From Sphingosinicella sp. (GTDB lineage Bacteria; Pseudomonadota; Alphaproteobacteria; Sphingomonadales; Sphingomonadaceae), in assembly GCF_013911755.1 (NCBI RefSeq), contig NZ_JACESP010000015.1, positions 1 to 64,000 on the forward strand: a stretch of 64,000 nt of DNA, read 5' to 3'. A model generated the notes under the pieces. That model ran no database searches. It was not told the origin of the DNA and saw only the letters and a program-made list of their open reading frames with translations. This document shows positions 1 to 8,034 of this stretch, in pieces (position 1 is the stretch's first letter; the number at the start of each line of letters is the position of its first letter). A program made the position numbers and the translations under genes.

Positions 1-91
1 GCTGGTCGCAGCCGGGCTCCGCGCACAGAGGCGGTTCCGGCGCGGCGATGCGGCCGTGGAAGCGTTCACGAGGTTTGCGGGGGGCGGTGAT
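1..91 (-). CDS. J-domain (DnaJ-family) protein, N-terminal fragment cut by window edge
   Basis: Reading the minus strand from about position 91 to the edge gives ITAPRKPRERFHGRIAAPEP followed by a Cys-containing PLCAEPGCDQ stretch. This resembles the N-terminus of sphingomonad J-domain proteins that begin with a FHGR motif and a CxxPGC segment before the J domain. BolA close by is a common neighbour of that gene in sphingomonads, from general knowledge. The frame has no ATG, GTG or TTG between an upstream in-frame stop (TAG, about 119-117) and the FHGR motif. An ATC codon at 91-89, preceded by AGGA about 8 bases upstream, is the only start-like context. The J domain itself lies outside the window, so the call rests on about 30 residues. 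Confidence 0.45.
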   Translation of the reverse strand, partial: MTAPRKPRERFHGRIAAPEPPLCAEPGCDQ

Positions 92-231
92 CGGGTCGGT
101 CCTGAGTCTGGTTTTTGCCTATATAGGAAGGTGCGGCGGCAATGGCAGCCCCACTCCCGATCAGAGAAAATTCTCCTTTGAGAAAACCACGGCCCGCCAT
201 ACGTTCTCCCATCGGCTTGGGGGAGCGGCAC

Positions 232-1083
232 ATGGAACAGCGAAAACGCGTCGGCGATATTCTATTCTTCCTGGCACTGACGCTCAGTATCAGTTGTATC
301 TTTTACGTCCCGCTGGTGACCCTCCAGCCCTCCCCCGCCTTCATGCCCTATGTCACCGGCCTCATGTGGTCCCCCGCGATCGCCGCGCTCCTCACCGTCC
401 GCTTCCGCCGCCTCGATCTCTCGTCGCTCGGCTGGGGATGGGGGGAGCACCGCTGGAACCTCACCGCCTATCTCGTTCCCCTCGGCTACGCGGGCCTTGC
501 CTATGCCGCGGTGTGGATCCTCGGCCTCGGCGGCTTTGCCGACGCGGAGAACATCAAGCAGCTCCGCACCTTCCTCGGCTGGAAGGACGCGCACCCGGCG
601 CTCGTCGTCATCGGCTACGCGCTCCTGATGGCCTCAGCAGGCATGGCGATTTCGCTCGCGACCGCGCTCGGCGAGGAGATCGGCTGGCGCGGCTTCCTTG
701 CGCCCCGCATGGCCGAACTTACCGGGTTCATGCCGAGCGTGCTCATCGTCGGCCTCATCTGGGGCCTGTGGCACATGCCGCTCATCCTGCTCGGCGGCTA
801 TAACGCGAAGACCGAATTGTGGGTCACCATCCCCTGCTTCATGATGCTCGTGCTCGGCGTCTCGCTGATCGCGGCCTGGCTGCGACTGAAGTCTGGCAGC
901 CTCTGGCCCGCCGCGATCCTGCACGCCAGCCACAACCTCTTCATCCAGCGCGTGTTTACCCCCCTCACCGGCCCCCGCGGCGAGGTGACGCCTTATGTGA
1001 TCGACGAGTTCGGCATCGCGGTCCCGGTCGCGATCCTGATCTTCGCGGTCTGGTTCTGGAAACGCCGCGCCGTCGTCGCCTGA
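232..1083 (+). CDS. CPBP-family intramembrane glutamic endopeptidase (CAAX-like)
   Basis: Integral membrane protein of 283 residues, related to CAAX prenyl endopeptidases and bacteriocin-processing/immunity proteases. The hallmark EExxxR motif is present (E148, E149, R153 in GEEIGWRGF), followed by a histidine in the LWHMPL segment (H181) and the C-terminal HxxxN motif (HASHN, H231-N235). These three motifs form the active site of the family. Several hydrophobic segments are visible, starting directly after the N-terminus. The ATG at 232 was chosen because GGGGGAG precedes it by about 6 bases and the protein then starts just before the first membrane helix; an upstream ATG at 142 would add an unconserved tail. 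It stands alone between the divergent J-domain gene and bolA. The substrate is unknown. Confidence 0.85.
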   Translation: MEQRKRVGDILFFLALTLSISCIFYVPLVTLQPSPAFMPYVTGLMWSPAIAALLTVRFRRLDLSSLGWGWGEHRWNLTAYLVPLGYAGLAYAAVWILGLGGFADAENIKQLRTFLGWKDAHPALVVIGYALLMASAGMAISLATALGEEIGWRGFLAPRMAELTGFMPSVLIVGLIWGLWHMPLILLGGYNAKTELWVTIPCFMMLVLGVSLIAAWLRLKSGSLWPAAILHASHNLFIQRVFTPLTGPRGEVTPYVIDEFGIAVPVAILIFAVWFWKRRAVVA

Positions 1084-1121
1084 CCGGCTGACACGCCAGC
1101 GCATTGCTGTATAGAGGCGGC

Positions 1122-1400
1122 ATGACCACGATCAGCGCCGAAATCGAACGCCGCCTCGCGGCACTCCAGCCTACCCACCTCGAGGTCCGCAACGACAGCG
1201 ACCGCCACCGCGGCCACGCCGGTCACGACGGTACCGGCGAGAGCCACTTCACCGTCAGCATCGTCTCGGAAGCCTTCGCAGGCAAAAGCCGCGTGCAGCG
1301 CCAACGCGCCGTCTACGCCGCGCTCGGCGATCTCATGGAGCGCATCCACGCCCTCGCCATCGCCGCTGCTGCACCAGGCGAACCCCTCCCGGAACGCTGA
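1122..1400 (+). CDS. BolA family protein
   Basis: A 92-residue protein of the BolA/IbaG family, small partners of monothiol glutaredoxins in iron-sulfur cluster handling; some act as stress regulators. The conserved layout is visible: an N-terminal helix (MTTISAEIERRLAAL), a strand with LEVRNDS, the loop rich in His and Gly, then SHFTVSIVSEAFAGKSRVQRQRAVYAAL, which holds the family helix-turn-helix-like core with its conserved R/H residues. Start at the ATG at 1122 gives the usual BolA length; an upstream start at 1104 adds six residues. It lies immediately upstream of tRNA-Thr. Family assignment is secure, the precise role is not. Confidence 0.9.
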   Translation: MTTISAEIERRLAALQPTHLEVRNDSDRHRGHAGHDGTGESHFTVSIVSEAFAGKSRVQRQRAVYAALGDLMERIHALAIAAAAPGEPLPER

Positions 1401-1444
1401 AACGCTTGATTTGCAGCCGCGCGCAAAGCAATAGAGCGCGGCGC

Positions 1445-1520
1445 GCCGGGTTAGCTCAGCTGGTAGAGCAACCGCCTTGTAAGCGGTAGGTCGTCGGTTC
1501 GAGTCCGACACCCGGCACCA
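1445..1520 (+). tRNA. tRNA-Thr, anticodon TGT
   Basis: A complete 76-base cloverleaf with encoded CCA. The acceptor stem GCCGGGT (1445-1451) pairs with ACCCGGC (1510-1516), followed by discriminator A and CCA (1518-1520). The D-arm begins TAGCTCAGCTGG. The anticodon stem ACCGC/GCGGT encloses loop CTTGTAA, giving anticodon TGT (1478-1480) for threonine. The T-arm contains GGTTCGAGTCC. Its 3' end faces the catabolic gene block, which makes it a possible integration site, though no integrase lies nearby. Confidence 0.97.
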
Positions 1521-1663
1521 GAAGCCCTCCCGCGGCGGCCTACATTTTCTCGCAAGCCCCTCTAAAATAGAGTGAAATCGGACATCGGTCATCTACCGGC
1601 GTCCATGCTCCACCTATTTCCACGAAGGCCGGATGGACGTCGGCCGCCGAGAACGCCCTTTCT

Positions 1664-2845
1664 TCAAATAACGCCTTCGTCCTGCAGGCTGTTCATCTGC
1701 TGCCGGCTCATCCCCAGAATATCGCCGTAAATCTCCTCGTTGTGCTGGCCAAGCTCCGGCCCCGCCCACGCAACCTCTCCCGGCGTTTCGGAAAGCTTGG
1801 GAAAGACGTTCTGCATCCACAGGTTCTGAAAGTGCGGATGCTGCACCTTGATAATGGCTTCGCGCGCCTTGAAATGCGGATCTTCCAGCATATCGGGCGC
1901 CTTGTAGATCTTCCCCGCCGGCACGCCGTGCGTCTCCAGGTGCGCCAGAAGATCGGCGCTGGGCCATGATTTCGTCCAGGCGCTGATCATGTCGTCCAGT
2001 TCGACCTGATGCTCGCCGCGCGCATGATGCGTGGCGAAGCGCGGGTCGCTTCCAAGCTGCGGATGCCCCATCGCTTCCGCCATGCGTTTCCAGACGCTGT
2101 CCTGATTTGCGGCGATCAGAATTTCGCCATCCGACGTGGAGTAAACGTTCGAAGGTGCGACCTTGGGCAGCGTCGCGCCTGTCCGTTCCCGCGTGAAACC
2201 GGCTTCGGTATACTCGGGAATCGTCGATTCCATCATGGCCAGCACCGCTTCATAAATCGCGGAATCGACCACCTGTCCGTGCCCCGTGCGATGCCGGTGC
2301 TGCAAGGCCATCAGCGCGCCGAGGCAGGCGAATGTGGCAGCCAGCGAGTCTCCTATCGACAGACCCACGCGGCTTGGCGGCGTTGAAGGATCACCCGCGA
2401 GGTTTCGGATGCCGCCCATCGCCTCGCCGATCGAGCCATAGCCGGCGCGCCGCGCATAGGGGCCGGTCTGCCCGAAGCCGGTCACGCGGATCATGATCAG
2501 CCCCGGATTGATGGCCGACAGCTGATCGTAGCCGAGGTTCCACTTCTCCATTGTGCCGGTACGGAAATTCTCGAGCAGGAAGTCCGACTTCTCCACAAGG
2601 CGCCGCACGATATCCTGACCGCGCGGATCGCGAAGGTTGAGCGTAATGCTCTTCTTGTTGCGCGCGACGACGGGCCACCAGACCGGCTTGTTCCGTCCCC
2701 ACTCGCGCATCGGATCACCCTCGCGCGGCGCCTCGATCTTGATCACCTCGGCACCGTGATCGGCCATCAACTGTCCGCAGAAGGGCCCGGCGATAAGTTG
2801 CCCCATCTCGACAAGCCGCAGCCCCTGCAACGCCCCAGACGCCAT
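1664..2845 (-). CDS. Class III (CaiB/BaiF) CoA-transferase
   Basis: A 393-residue family III CoA-transferase, which moves CoA between carboxylic acids through an aspartyl thioester and usually works as a homodimer. The N-terminal signature (LQGLRLVEMGQLIAGPFCGQ) and the ADHGAEVIKIEAPREGDPMR segment are typical, as are NKKSITLNLRDPRGQ, the catalytic-Asp region and FGQTGPYARRAGYG. It is the last gene of the minus-strand block that starts with hyuA, 75 bases after a TonB receptor. Three start codons lie in a row (TTG 2851, ATG 2848, ATG 2845); ATG 2845 has the best spacing to AGAGGAG. It probably activates the acid that feeds the dehydrogenase, MaoC and lyase encoded upstream. The substrate cannot be read from the sequence. 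Confidence 0.9.
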   Translation of the reverse strand: MASGALQGLRLVEMGQLIAGPFCGQLMADHGAEVIKIEAPREGDPMREWGRNKPVWWPVVARNKKSITLNLRDPRGQDIVRRLVEKSDFLLENFRTGTMEKWNLGYDQLSAINPGLIMIRVTGFGQTGPYARRAGYGSIGEAMGGIRNLAGDPSTPPSRVGLSIGDSLAATFACLGALMALQHRHRTGHGQVVDSAIYEAVLAMMESTIPEYTEAGFTRERTGATLPKVAPSNVYSTSDGEILIAANQDSVWKRMAEAMGHPQLGSDPRFATHHARGEHQVELDDMISAWTKSWPSADLLAHLETHGVPAGKIYKAPDMLEDPHFKAREAIIKVQHPHFQNLWMQNVFPKLSETPGEVAWAGPELGQHNEEIYGDILGMSRQQMNSLQDEGVI

Positions 2846-2862
2846 CATCAACTCCTCTGGAG

Positions 2863-2892
2863 CTTCCGGATCAGCATCCGCCGATCCGGAAG
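2863..2892 (-). other. Intercistronic hairpin between TonB receptor and CoA-transferase
   Basis: Perfect 10-base inverted repeat, CTTCCGGATC (2863-2872) and GATCCGGAAG (2883-2892), separated by 10 bases. On the transcribed minus strand it is followed by CTCCAGAGGAG and the start codon, without a run of T, so it is not a classical terminator. It may slow decay or processing of the receptor mRNA, or partly insulate the downstream gene. Confidence 0.5.
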
Positions 2893-2920
2893 GCTTCCAA
2901 TTTTCTTACAGTCGCCAGGA

Positions 2921-5455
2921 TCAGAACTTGTAAGCTAGTTCCACGCCATAGCTGCGACGGATGCCGGCGGTCAGGAAGTCGCCGCCAAATTCCGGTGCGG
3001 GAATAACCTCCGCCACGTAATTCTTGTTGAACATGTTTTCGGCAAAGGCGCTCACCGTCCAGCTATCCGATTTCACGCCGACGCGCAGGTTGAAGATACC
3101 ATAGGGATCACGCTGCGAATTCTTGAAGTTCGCCGCGAGCCCGAAGATGGTGGGCACGGTATTGTCCTGCACGGTGTGGAACCAGGTCTTGCCGGTAATG
3201 CGGTAGTCGGCGCGCACCAGCAGCGACAGCGCGTCGCTGAGGGGAGCATCGATCTGGCTTCCGATGTTCAGCGTGTAATCCGCCGTATAGGGAGACTTGT
3301 TGCCCTCCGTGTACGGCCGCGCGTCGTTGCGCTTGATCTTGCTGTCGGTCACGTTGAACGAACCGAACAGCGACCAGCCGTCGATCAGGCGGAAGCTTGC
3401 CGAACCCTCGGCGCCGTACAGCTCCACCTTGTCGATGTTGGAGACGACACGCAGCAGTCCGAACGGCCCCACGAAGAACTCGAAGAACTGCATGTCCTTC
3501 ACGGTCGTGTGATAGCCCGCGAAATCAAACGTCAGGCGCCCATCCAGCGCCTTACCCTTGATACCGGCCTCGAACGCACTCGAGCGTTCCTTGCGGTAAT
3601 CGTCGAAGATCGACAGGCCCGAAGAGATCGCGGCGTTGAAGAAGTTGTCGATAACGGCCTGCGAACCGCCGTTGTTGAAGCCGCCCGACTTGAAGCCGAT
3701 ACCCCAGTTCGCGAACAGCGAAAGGTCGGGGCTGACCTTGTAGCTGAGCGTAACCTTGGGCTGCAGCTGCTTGTAGGTCTGGCTCCGGTCGGCAAGGATG
3801 CCGCTCGGGTTGTACGCGGGGTCAAGGCCGGGGTTCAGATAGTAGTTCGCGGGCGTCGTCGCCGTCCCGTTCGGGTTGCCCGTAAGCACGTTGCCCACCC
3901 AGCGGGTGAGCCGCCCGGTCGGCACGCTGTTGCTCGTGCTGCGATCCTCGATATCGTAGCGGAGCGCAAGGCCGACCTTGAACGCTTCGCTCACGTCATA
4001 ATCGACCGAACCGAACGCCGCGTAGACCTTGGTCTTGAAATTGTCGTCGACCAGCGCTTCGGTGGGATTCCTCGGATCGGTCGTGTAACATTCGCGAACC
4101 ACGCCCTGCCCCGTATCGAGACCAAGATTGATGCAGGTCCGCCGATCGAGCGTGAGGAAATAGCCGCCGAGCTGCCAGCGCAGCGAATCCGTTTCGCCGA
4201 CCAGACGAAGCTCCGCGCTGAAATCCTCCTGATTGCGGCGCTGGTACTGCGTGCCGTCGCACGATGCCGGCGAATAGGGCTGCGCCCCGACGAACGCGCC
4301 TCCCAGATAGGCTTCATCGAACGGCGCCTGATTGACAACCGGCACAGTGCCGGCCGAGGTCGCGGCGCAGGTGGATTCGTTCGCGAAGAAGCCGAAGGCG
4401 CCGCTCGTGCCATCGGCATAAAAGTCGTTCTTGATGTTGCTGTACGCGACATAGCCGATCAGATCGACCGCACCCAGCGACTGCGTGAGGCGCGCCGACG
4501 CCTCTATGGTCTTCTGCGTGTTCAGAGGATCGATGTTCGGCGTGAAGATGAACTTGTGATCGTTGATGTCGATGTTGAACACCTTGTCGGCGCCTTCCAG
4601 CGCCGGAATCTGGAACGCCGCGTTGAACGCGATCGCACCGCTGCGCACCTTGCCATAGCGCGCCTTCAGATCGATTTCCGTGTCGTCGCTAGGCGTGAAG
4701 ACGAGGCGGCCGTTCACATTCCAGCGCTCGTAATTGTCCATCGAGGCGGCTTTGGTGCTGTTGCCCGGATAGAGCGTCTTGTTGATATCGCTCGGCAGGA
4801 AGCTGTTGCGGAAATAGCCGTCCCCCCGCCCGTAGTCGCCGTTGATGACGAAACCCACGGTGTCGCTGAGCGGCCCCGCGATCAGCGCCGCGGCTTCCAC
4901 CGTATCGTTGTTTCCGTAGCTGACGCGTGCACTGCCTTCCAGTTCCGTGCCCGGCTTCTTGGTGGTGATGATGACGGCACCCGCCGCGGCATTGCGCCCG
5001 TAAAGCGCGCCCTGCGGGCCCTTCAGCACTTCGATCTGCTGTACCGAACCCTGATCCTGGTTCAGCGACGACGTATTCGATTTCTGGACACCATCAACGA
5101 CCAGCGCGACGTTGCTTTCCGCATCGCGCGCGCCATTGATACCGCGAATATTGATCTGCGTATCGGCCGCCTCGACATTGCCGGTGACGATGGTAACACC
5201 GGGCGTCAACTGCACGAAATCGGCTGCGACACGAGCGCCCGTGTTCTCAATGGCTTCCGCTGTCAGCACTGAAACCGCCGCAGGAACGTCCTGCAGTTTT
5301 TCGTCGAACCGGCGTGCCGTCACCACGATTTCGCCACCGACGGGTTCGGCGGTCTCGCTGGCCTGTTCCTGCGCGTAAGACGGCGCGGGAAGCGAAAGCA
5401 CGATCGCAAAAGCGGTCGTAAGACACGTTGCAAGTCTAAGTTCGGATTTCGTCAT
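2921..5455 (-). CDS. TonB-dependent outer-membrane receptor (hyuAB cluster)
   Basis: An 844-residue TonB-dependent receptor, an outer-membrane gated barrel that imports scarce or bulky substrates using the proton motive force. A signal peptide (hydrophobic run LATCLTTAFAIVLSLPAPSYA) is followed by the TonB-box-like EIVVTARR, the plug domain (LQDVPAAVSVLTAEAI; IRGINGARDAESN; VEVLKGPQGALYGRNAAAGA-type motif) and a long beta-barrel ending in the aromatic residue (SYGVELAYKF). ATG 5455 is preceded by GGGGGA; an in-frame start 150 bases upstream lacks a signal peptide at the right place. It lies inside the hyuAB block, so it probably imports the substrate of that pathway. It resembles the catabolic receptors abundant in sphingomonads rather than a clear siderophore receptor. 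Confidence 0.93.
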   Translation of the reverse strand: MTKSELRLATCLTTAFAIVLSLPAPSYAQEQASETAEPVGGEIVVTARRFDEKLQDVPAAVSVLTAEAIENTGARVAADFVQLTPGVTIVTGNVEAADTQINIRGINGARDAESNVALVVDGVQKSNTSSLNQDQGSVQQIEVLKGPQGALYGRNAAAGAVIITTKKPGTELEGSARVSYGNNDTVEAAALIAGPLSDTVGFVINGDYGRGDGYFRNSFLPSDINKTLYPGNSTKAASMDNYERWNVNGRLVFTPSDDTEIDLKARYGKVRSGAIAFNAAFQIPALEGADKVFNIDINDHKFIFTPNIDPLNTQKTIEASARLTQSLGAVDLIGYVAYSNIKNDFYADGTSGAFGFFANESTCAATSAGTVPVVNQAPFDEAYLGGAFVGAQPYSPASCDGTQYQRRNQEDFSAELRLVGETDSLRWQLGGYFLTLDRRTCINLGLDTGQGVVRECYTTDPRNPTEALVDDNFKTKVYAAFGSVDYDVSEAFKVGLALRYDIEDRSTSNSVPTGRLTRWVGNVLTGNPNGTATTPANYYLNPGLDPAYNPSGILADRSQTYKQLQPKVTLSYKVSPDLSLFANWGIGFKSGGFNNGGSQAVIDNFFNAAISSGLSIFDDYRKERSSAFEAGIKGKALDGRLTFDFAGYHTTVKDMQFFEFFVGPFGLLRVVSNIDKVELYGAEGSASFRLIDGWSLFGSFNVTDSKIKRNDARPYTEGNKSPYTADYTLNIGSQIDAPLSDALSLLVRADYRITGKTWFHTVQDNTVPTIFGLAANFKNSQRDPYGIFNLRVGVKSDSWTVSAFAENMFNKNYVAEVIPAPEFGGDFLTAGIRRSYGVELAYKF

Positions 5456-5529
5456 GGTATCCCCCTTGTCCCTTTCCAATGCTGTTGCCCTGAACGCTCG
5501 CTTGCGGATTGATCCTGTTCCTGAAATCT

Positions 5530-6702
5530 CTACGCGGAATGCCGTTTGACCCATTGTTTGGAGATGATGATCCGCTGCATTTCGTTCGTTCCCTCGCCGA
5601 TGCACATCAGCAGCGAATCCCGGTAATAACGTTCGATCTCGTATTCCTTCGAATAGCCGTAGCCCCCGAAGATCCGCATCGCCTCCTCGGAGTTCCGCAC
5701 CGCGGCTTCAGAAGCGAAATACTTCGCCATTCCCGCCTCCATGTCGCAGCGCTCGCCGCGGTCGTAGGCTTCGGCGGCGTCCTGGGTGAGCAGCCGCGCA
5801 GCTTTCGCGCGCGTCACCATCTCGCCGATCTTCAGCTGGATCGCCTGATGCTCGCAGATCGGTTTTCCCATTGTCTGGCGAACCGTCGCATAATCGGTGG
5901 CGAGCCGCAGCGCGCCTTCGGCAAGCCCGACGCCGCGCGAAGCAACATTGATGCGACCAAGCTCAAGCCCGCCCGTTGCCTGAAAGAAGCCGTTGCCCTC
6001 CACGCCGCCGATCAGGTTCGCGGCGGGAAGCCGGTAATTGTCGAAAATAAGCTCGGCGCTATCGATGGCGTTATAACCGAGCTTCTTGATCTTCTTGCCG
6101 ACCTCGAACCCGGCGATTTTCGGCGCGATGAAAAGGCTCATGCCTTTATAGCGCGGCTCCGCTTTCGGGTCGGTCTTCACGAGAAGCGCGAAGCAGCTTC
6201 CGTGGATGCCGTTCGATATCCACGTCTTCGTGCCGTTGATCACATAGTCGTCGCCGTCGCGTACCGCGGTCGTACGGATCGCCTGCAGGTCCGTCCCTGC
6301 ATTGGGCTCGGTGAGCGCGAGGCCCCCGCGTATTTCTCCGCTCGCGAACTTCGGCAGCCATTCTGCCTTCTGCTCCGCCGTCCCGAAACGCTCGACGGCG
6401 GCTGCCAGCATCAGGTGCGAATTGAAAATGCCGGTGATCGCCATCCAGTATGACGCGATCTTCGAAACGACCTTCGAGTACGTGGTCGCTGGAAGGCCGA
6501 GACCGCCGTAGTCCTGAGAGATGGTGGCACCAAACAGGCCCATTTCCGCCATCTGGGCGACCAGTTCTGCCGGCCACAGATCGTTGTGATCGTGGTGCAT
6601 CACCACGGGGCGCACCTCTTTGTCGATCCAGCGATCGATCGAATGCAGCAGAACGGCCTCTTCTTCGGGGTCGATCGTGCGGGCGGCGTTTGCGGATGTC
6701 AT
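5530..6702 (-). CDS. Acyl-CoA dehydrogenase
   Basis: A 390-residue FAD-dependent acyl-CoA dehydrogenase that introduces a trans-2,3 double bond into an acyl-CoA. Visible landmarks are the N-terminal helical domain (Met-Gly at MAEMGLFG and DYGGLGL), the signature ALTEPNAGTDLQAIRTTA, the FAD-contact WISNG region, and near the C-terminus the catalytic-base segment GEGTNEMQR. Eleven bases separate it from the MaoC gene upstream, so the two are co-transcribed. Together with the MaoC hydratase and the CoA lyase next to it, it forms an oxidise-hydrate-cleave set like the methylsuccinyl-CoA/mesaconyl-CoA/citramalyl-CoA steps. That substrate class is inference. Confidence 0.92.
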   Translation of the reverse strand: MTSANAARTIDPEEEAVLLHSIDRWIDKEVRPVVMHHDHNDLWPAELVAQMAEMGLFGATISQDYGGLGLPATTYSKVVSKIASYWMAITGIFNSHLMLAAAVERFGTAEQKAEWLPKFASGEIRGGLALTEPNAGTDLQAIRTTAVRDGDDYVINGTKTWISNGIHGSCFALLVKTDPKAEPRYKGMSLFIAPKIAGFEVGKKIKKLGYNAIDSAELIFDNYRLPAANLIGGVEGNGFFQATGGLELGRINVASRGVGLAEGALRLATDYATVRQTMGKPICEHQAIQLKIGEMVTRAKAARLLTQDAAEAYDRGERCDMEAGMAKYFASEAAVRNSEEAMRIFGGYGYSKEYEIERYYRDSLLMCIGEGTNEMQRIIISKQWVKRHSA

Positions 6703-6713
6703 GTGCTTTGCCC

Positions 6714-7223
6714 TTAATCGTCAGCCGGGCCGAAGCCCTGCTTCCACACGAGGATCGAACGTTCGAACGTGCAGACGATGTCGCCGTGCTGGTTCTTGCC
6801 CGTCGTCCTTACGGTGACGATGCCTTGCTGCGGCCGGGAGGCGGACTCGCGCTTGCTCAGCACCTCGCTTTCGCCATAGAGCGTGTCGCCACAGAACAAC
6901 GGATGTGAGAGGCGGATATCCGTCCAGCCGAGATTGGCCACGGCTTTCTGCGAAACGTCGCTGACGCTCATGCCGACAAGAAGCGCGACCGTGAGCGGCG
7001 AACACACGAGCGGCTTTTCGAATTCCGTCTTTTTCGCATATTCGTAATCGAAATGCGCCGGATGCGTGTTCATCGTCAGCAGCGTGAACCACACGTTGTC
7101 CGTATCGGTGATCGTCCGACCGGGCCGGTGCTCATAGATGTGCCCAACCTCGAACTCTTCGAAATAACGGCCGAAGGTTTCCCGGAACCGGCCCGGCGCA
7201 ACCTCGATGACACCCTTACGCAT
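6714..7223 (-). CDS. MaoC-family (hotdog-fold) acyl-CoA hydratase
   Basis: A 169-residue single-domain MaoC-like hydratase, similar in size and motifs to mesaconyl-CoA/enoyl-CoA hydratases. The opening YFEEFEVGHIYEHRPGRTIT is the typical entry to the hotdog fold; TDNVWFTLLTMNTHPAHFDYEYA carries the Asn/Asp-His hydratase site and FEKPLVCS follows. The start ATG at 7223 lies inside the end of the lyase gene (ATGCGTAA, 8-base overlap), so translation is coupled. It should hydrate the enoyl-CoA made by the adjacent dehydrogenase and hand the hydroxyacyl-CoA to the lyase. Confidence 0.88.
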   Translation of the reverse strand: MRKGVIEVAPGRFRETFGRYFEEFEVGHIYEHRPGRTITDTDNVWFTLLTMNTHPAHFDYEYAKKTEFEKPLVCSPLTVALLVGMSVSDVSQKAVANLGWTDIRLSHPLFCGDTLYGESEVLSKRESASRPQQGIVTVRTTGKNQHGDIVCTFERSILVWKQGFGPADD

Positions 7224-8031
7224 TACGGCTTTCTCCAAATGCGGCGAGACGCTCCAGTCGGCGCATGAATGGCGCCTCCAGCATCCGGCCTTTGAACATG
7301 ACAGCCTGCCCGCCGGCCTCGGCGAACGCCTGAAGCGCGGCGCGCGCTTCTTCGATGTCGGACGGCTGCGGACGCAGCACGCCCTGAATGATCTCGACTT
7401 GCGCCGGATGGATCGCGGCCTTCGCGGAAAAGCCGAGGCTCTTTGCGCGGCGGACCTCTTCGGCAAGTCCTTCCGGATCGGCGATATGGATGAACGGCAC
7501 ATCGATCGCGGGAACGCGGGCCCGCGCGCAGGCGAGGATGAACTGCCCGCGCGCCGCCGCGAGCGGTTCCCATTCCAGCGCGACGCCGAGTTCGGCGGAG
7601 AGATCGCCGCCGCCGAACATCATCGCCACCACAGCCTCCGCCGCCGCGATCTCCACTGCCGCAGCGAGTCCTTTCGCGGTTTCGATCAGCGGGATGATTG
7701 CGGGCGCGCCGACGGCTTGCAGTGGCGCAAGCTCGCCCGCGCTTTCCACCATCGGGACAAGCAGCAGGGGCAGAGGCCCGGCATCCTTCAGCGCCAGCAG
7801 ATCGCGCAGCCCCGCCTCCGTGCGCATACCGTTCACGCGCACGGCGATACGCTCGCGTGGCAGGTCGGGGAGCGCCGCGATCACGGTTGCGCGCGTCTCG
7901 TCCTTCGCGGCAGGCGGCACGGCATCTTCAAGATCAATGCAAACCAGCTCCGCACCCGTCGCCAGCGCCTTTTCAAAGCGCTCCGGCCGGTTTCCCGGAA
8001 CGAACAGAAGGCAGGAGGCGGCGCGGTCCAT
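7216..8031 (-). CDS. HpcH/HpaI aldolase / citrate lyase beta-like CoA ester lyase
   Basis: A 271-residue TIM-barrel lyase of the CitE/malyl-CoA lyase family. Typical segments are LFVPGNRPERFEKAL, the CIDLEDAVPPAAKDETR loop with Asp/Glu, RVNGMRT, IPLIETAKGL with the metal-binding Glu, and MFGGGDLSAELG with the metal-binding Asp. Family members cleave 3-hydroxyacyl-CoAs such as malyl-CoA, citramalyl-CoA or beta-methylmalyl-CoA. The end overlaps the MaoC start by 8 bases and the gene lies three bases from the hydrolase gene upstream. The combination with acyl-CoA dehydrogenase, MaoC and CoA-transferase suggests breakdown of a CoA-activated short dicarboxylic acid. Confidence 0.88.
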   Translation of the reverse strand: MDRAASCLLFVPGNRPERFEKALATGAELVCIDLEDAVPPAAKDETRATVIAALPDLPRERIAVRVNGMRTEAGLRDLLALKDAGPLPLLLVPMVESAGELAPLQAVGAPAIIPLIETAKGLAAAVEIAAAEAVVAMMFGGGDLSAELGVALEWEPLAAARGQFILACARARVPAIDVPFIHIADPEGLAEEVRRAKSLGFSAKAAIHPAQVEIIQGVLRPQPSDIEEARAALQAFAEAGGQAVMFKGRMLEAPFMRRLERLAAFGESRNA

Positions 8032-8034
8032 CGA

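Noticed and set aside
993-1592. Minus-strand frame of 199 codons with the peptide CRVSDSNRRPTAYKAVALPAELTRR
   Set aside because: It is the well-known false product of translating the antisense of a tRNA, here tRNA-Thr, and it also runs antisense to bolA.
3176-5272. A 698-codon plus-strand frame
   Set aside because: Antisense of the TonB receptor; Arg/Ala/Val-rich shadow caused by high GC in third codon positions. The same applies to long antisense frames at 9128-11425, 11316-13547, 56539-58554 and 60377-62107.
6761-6768. GTTCGAAC within the MaoC gene
   Set aside because: Inside coding sequence, far from any start, and without the AAAA/TTTT flanks of the two operator candidates.
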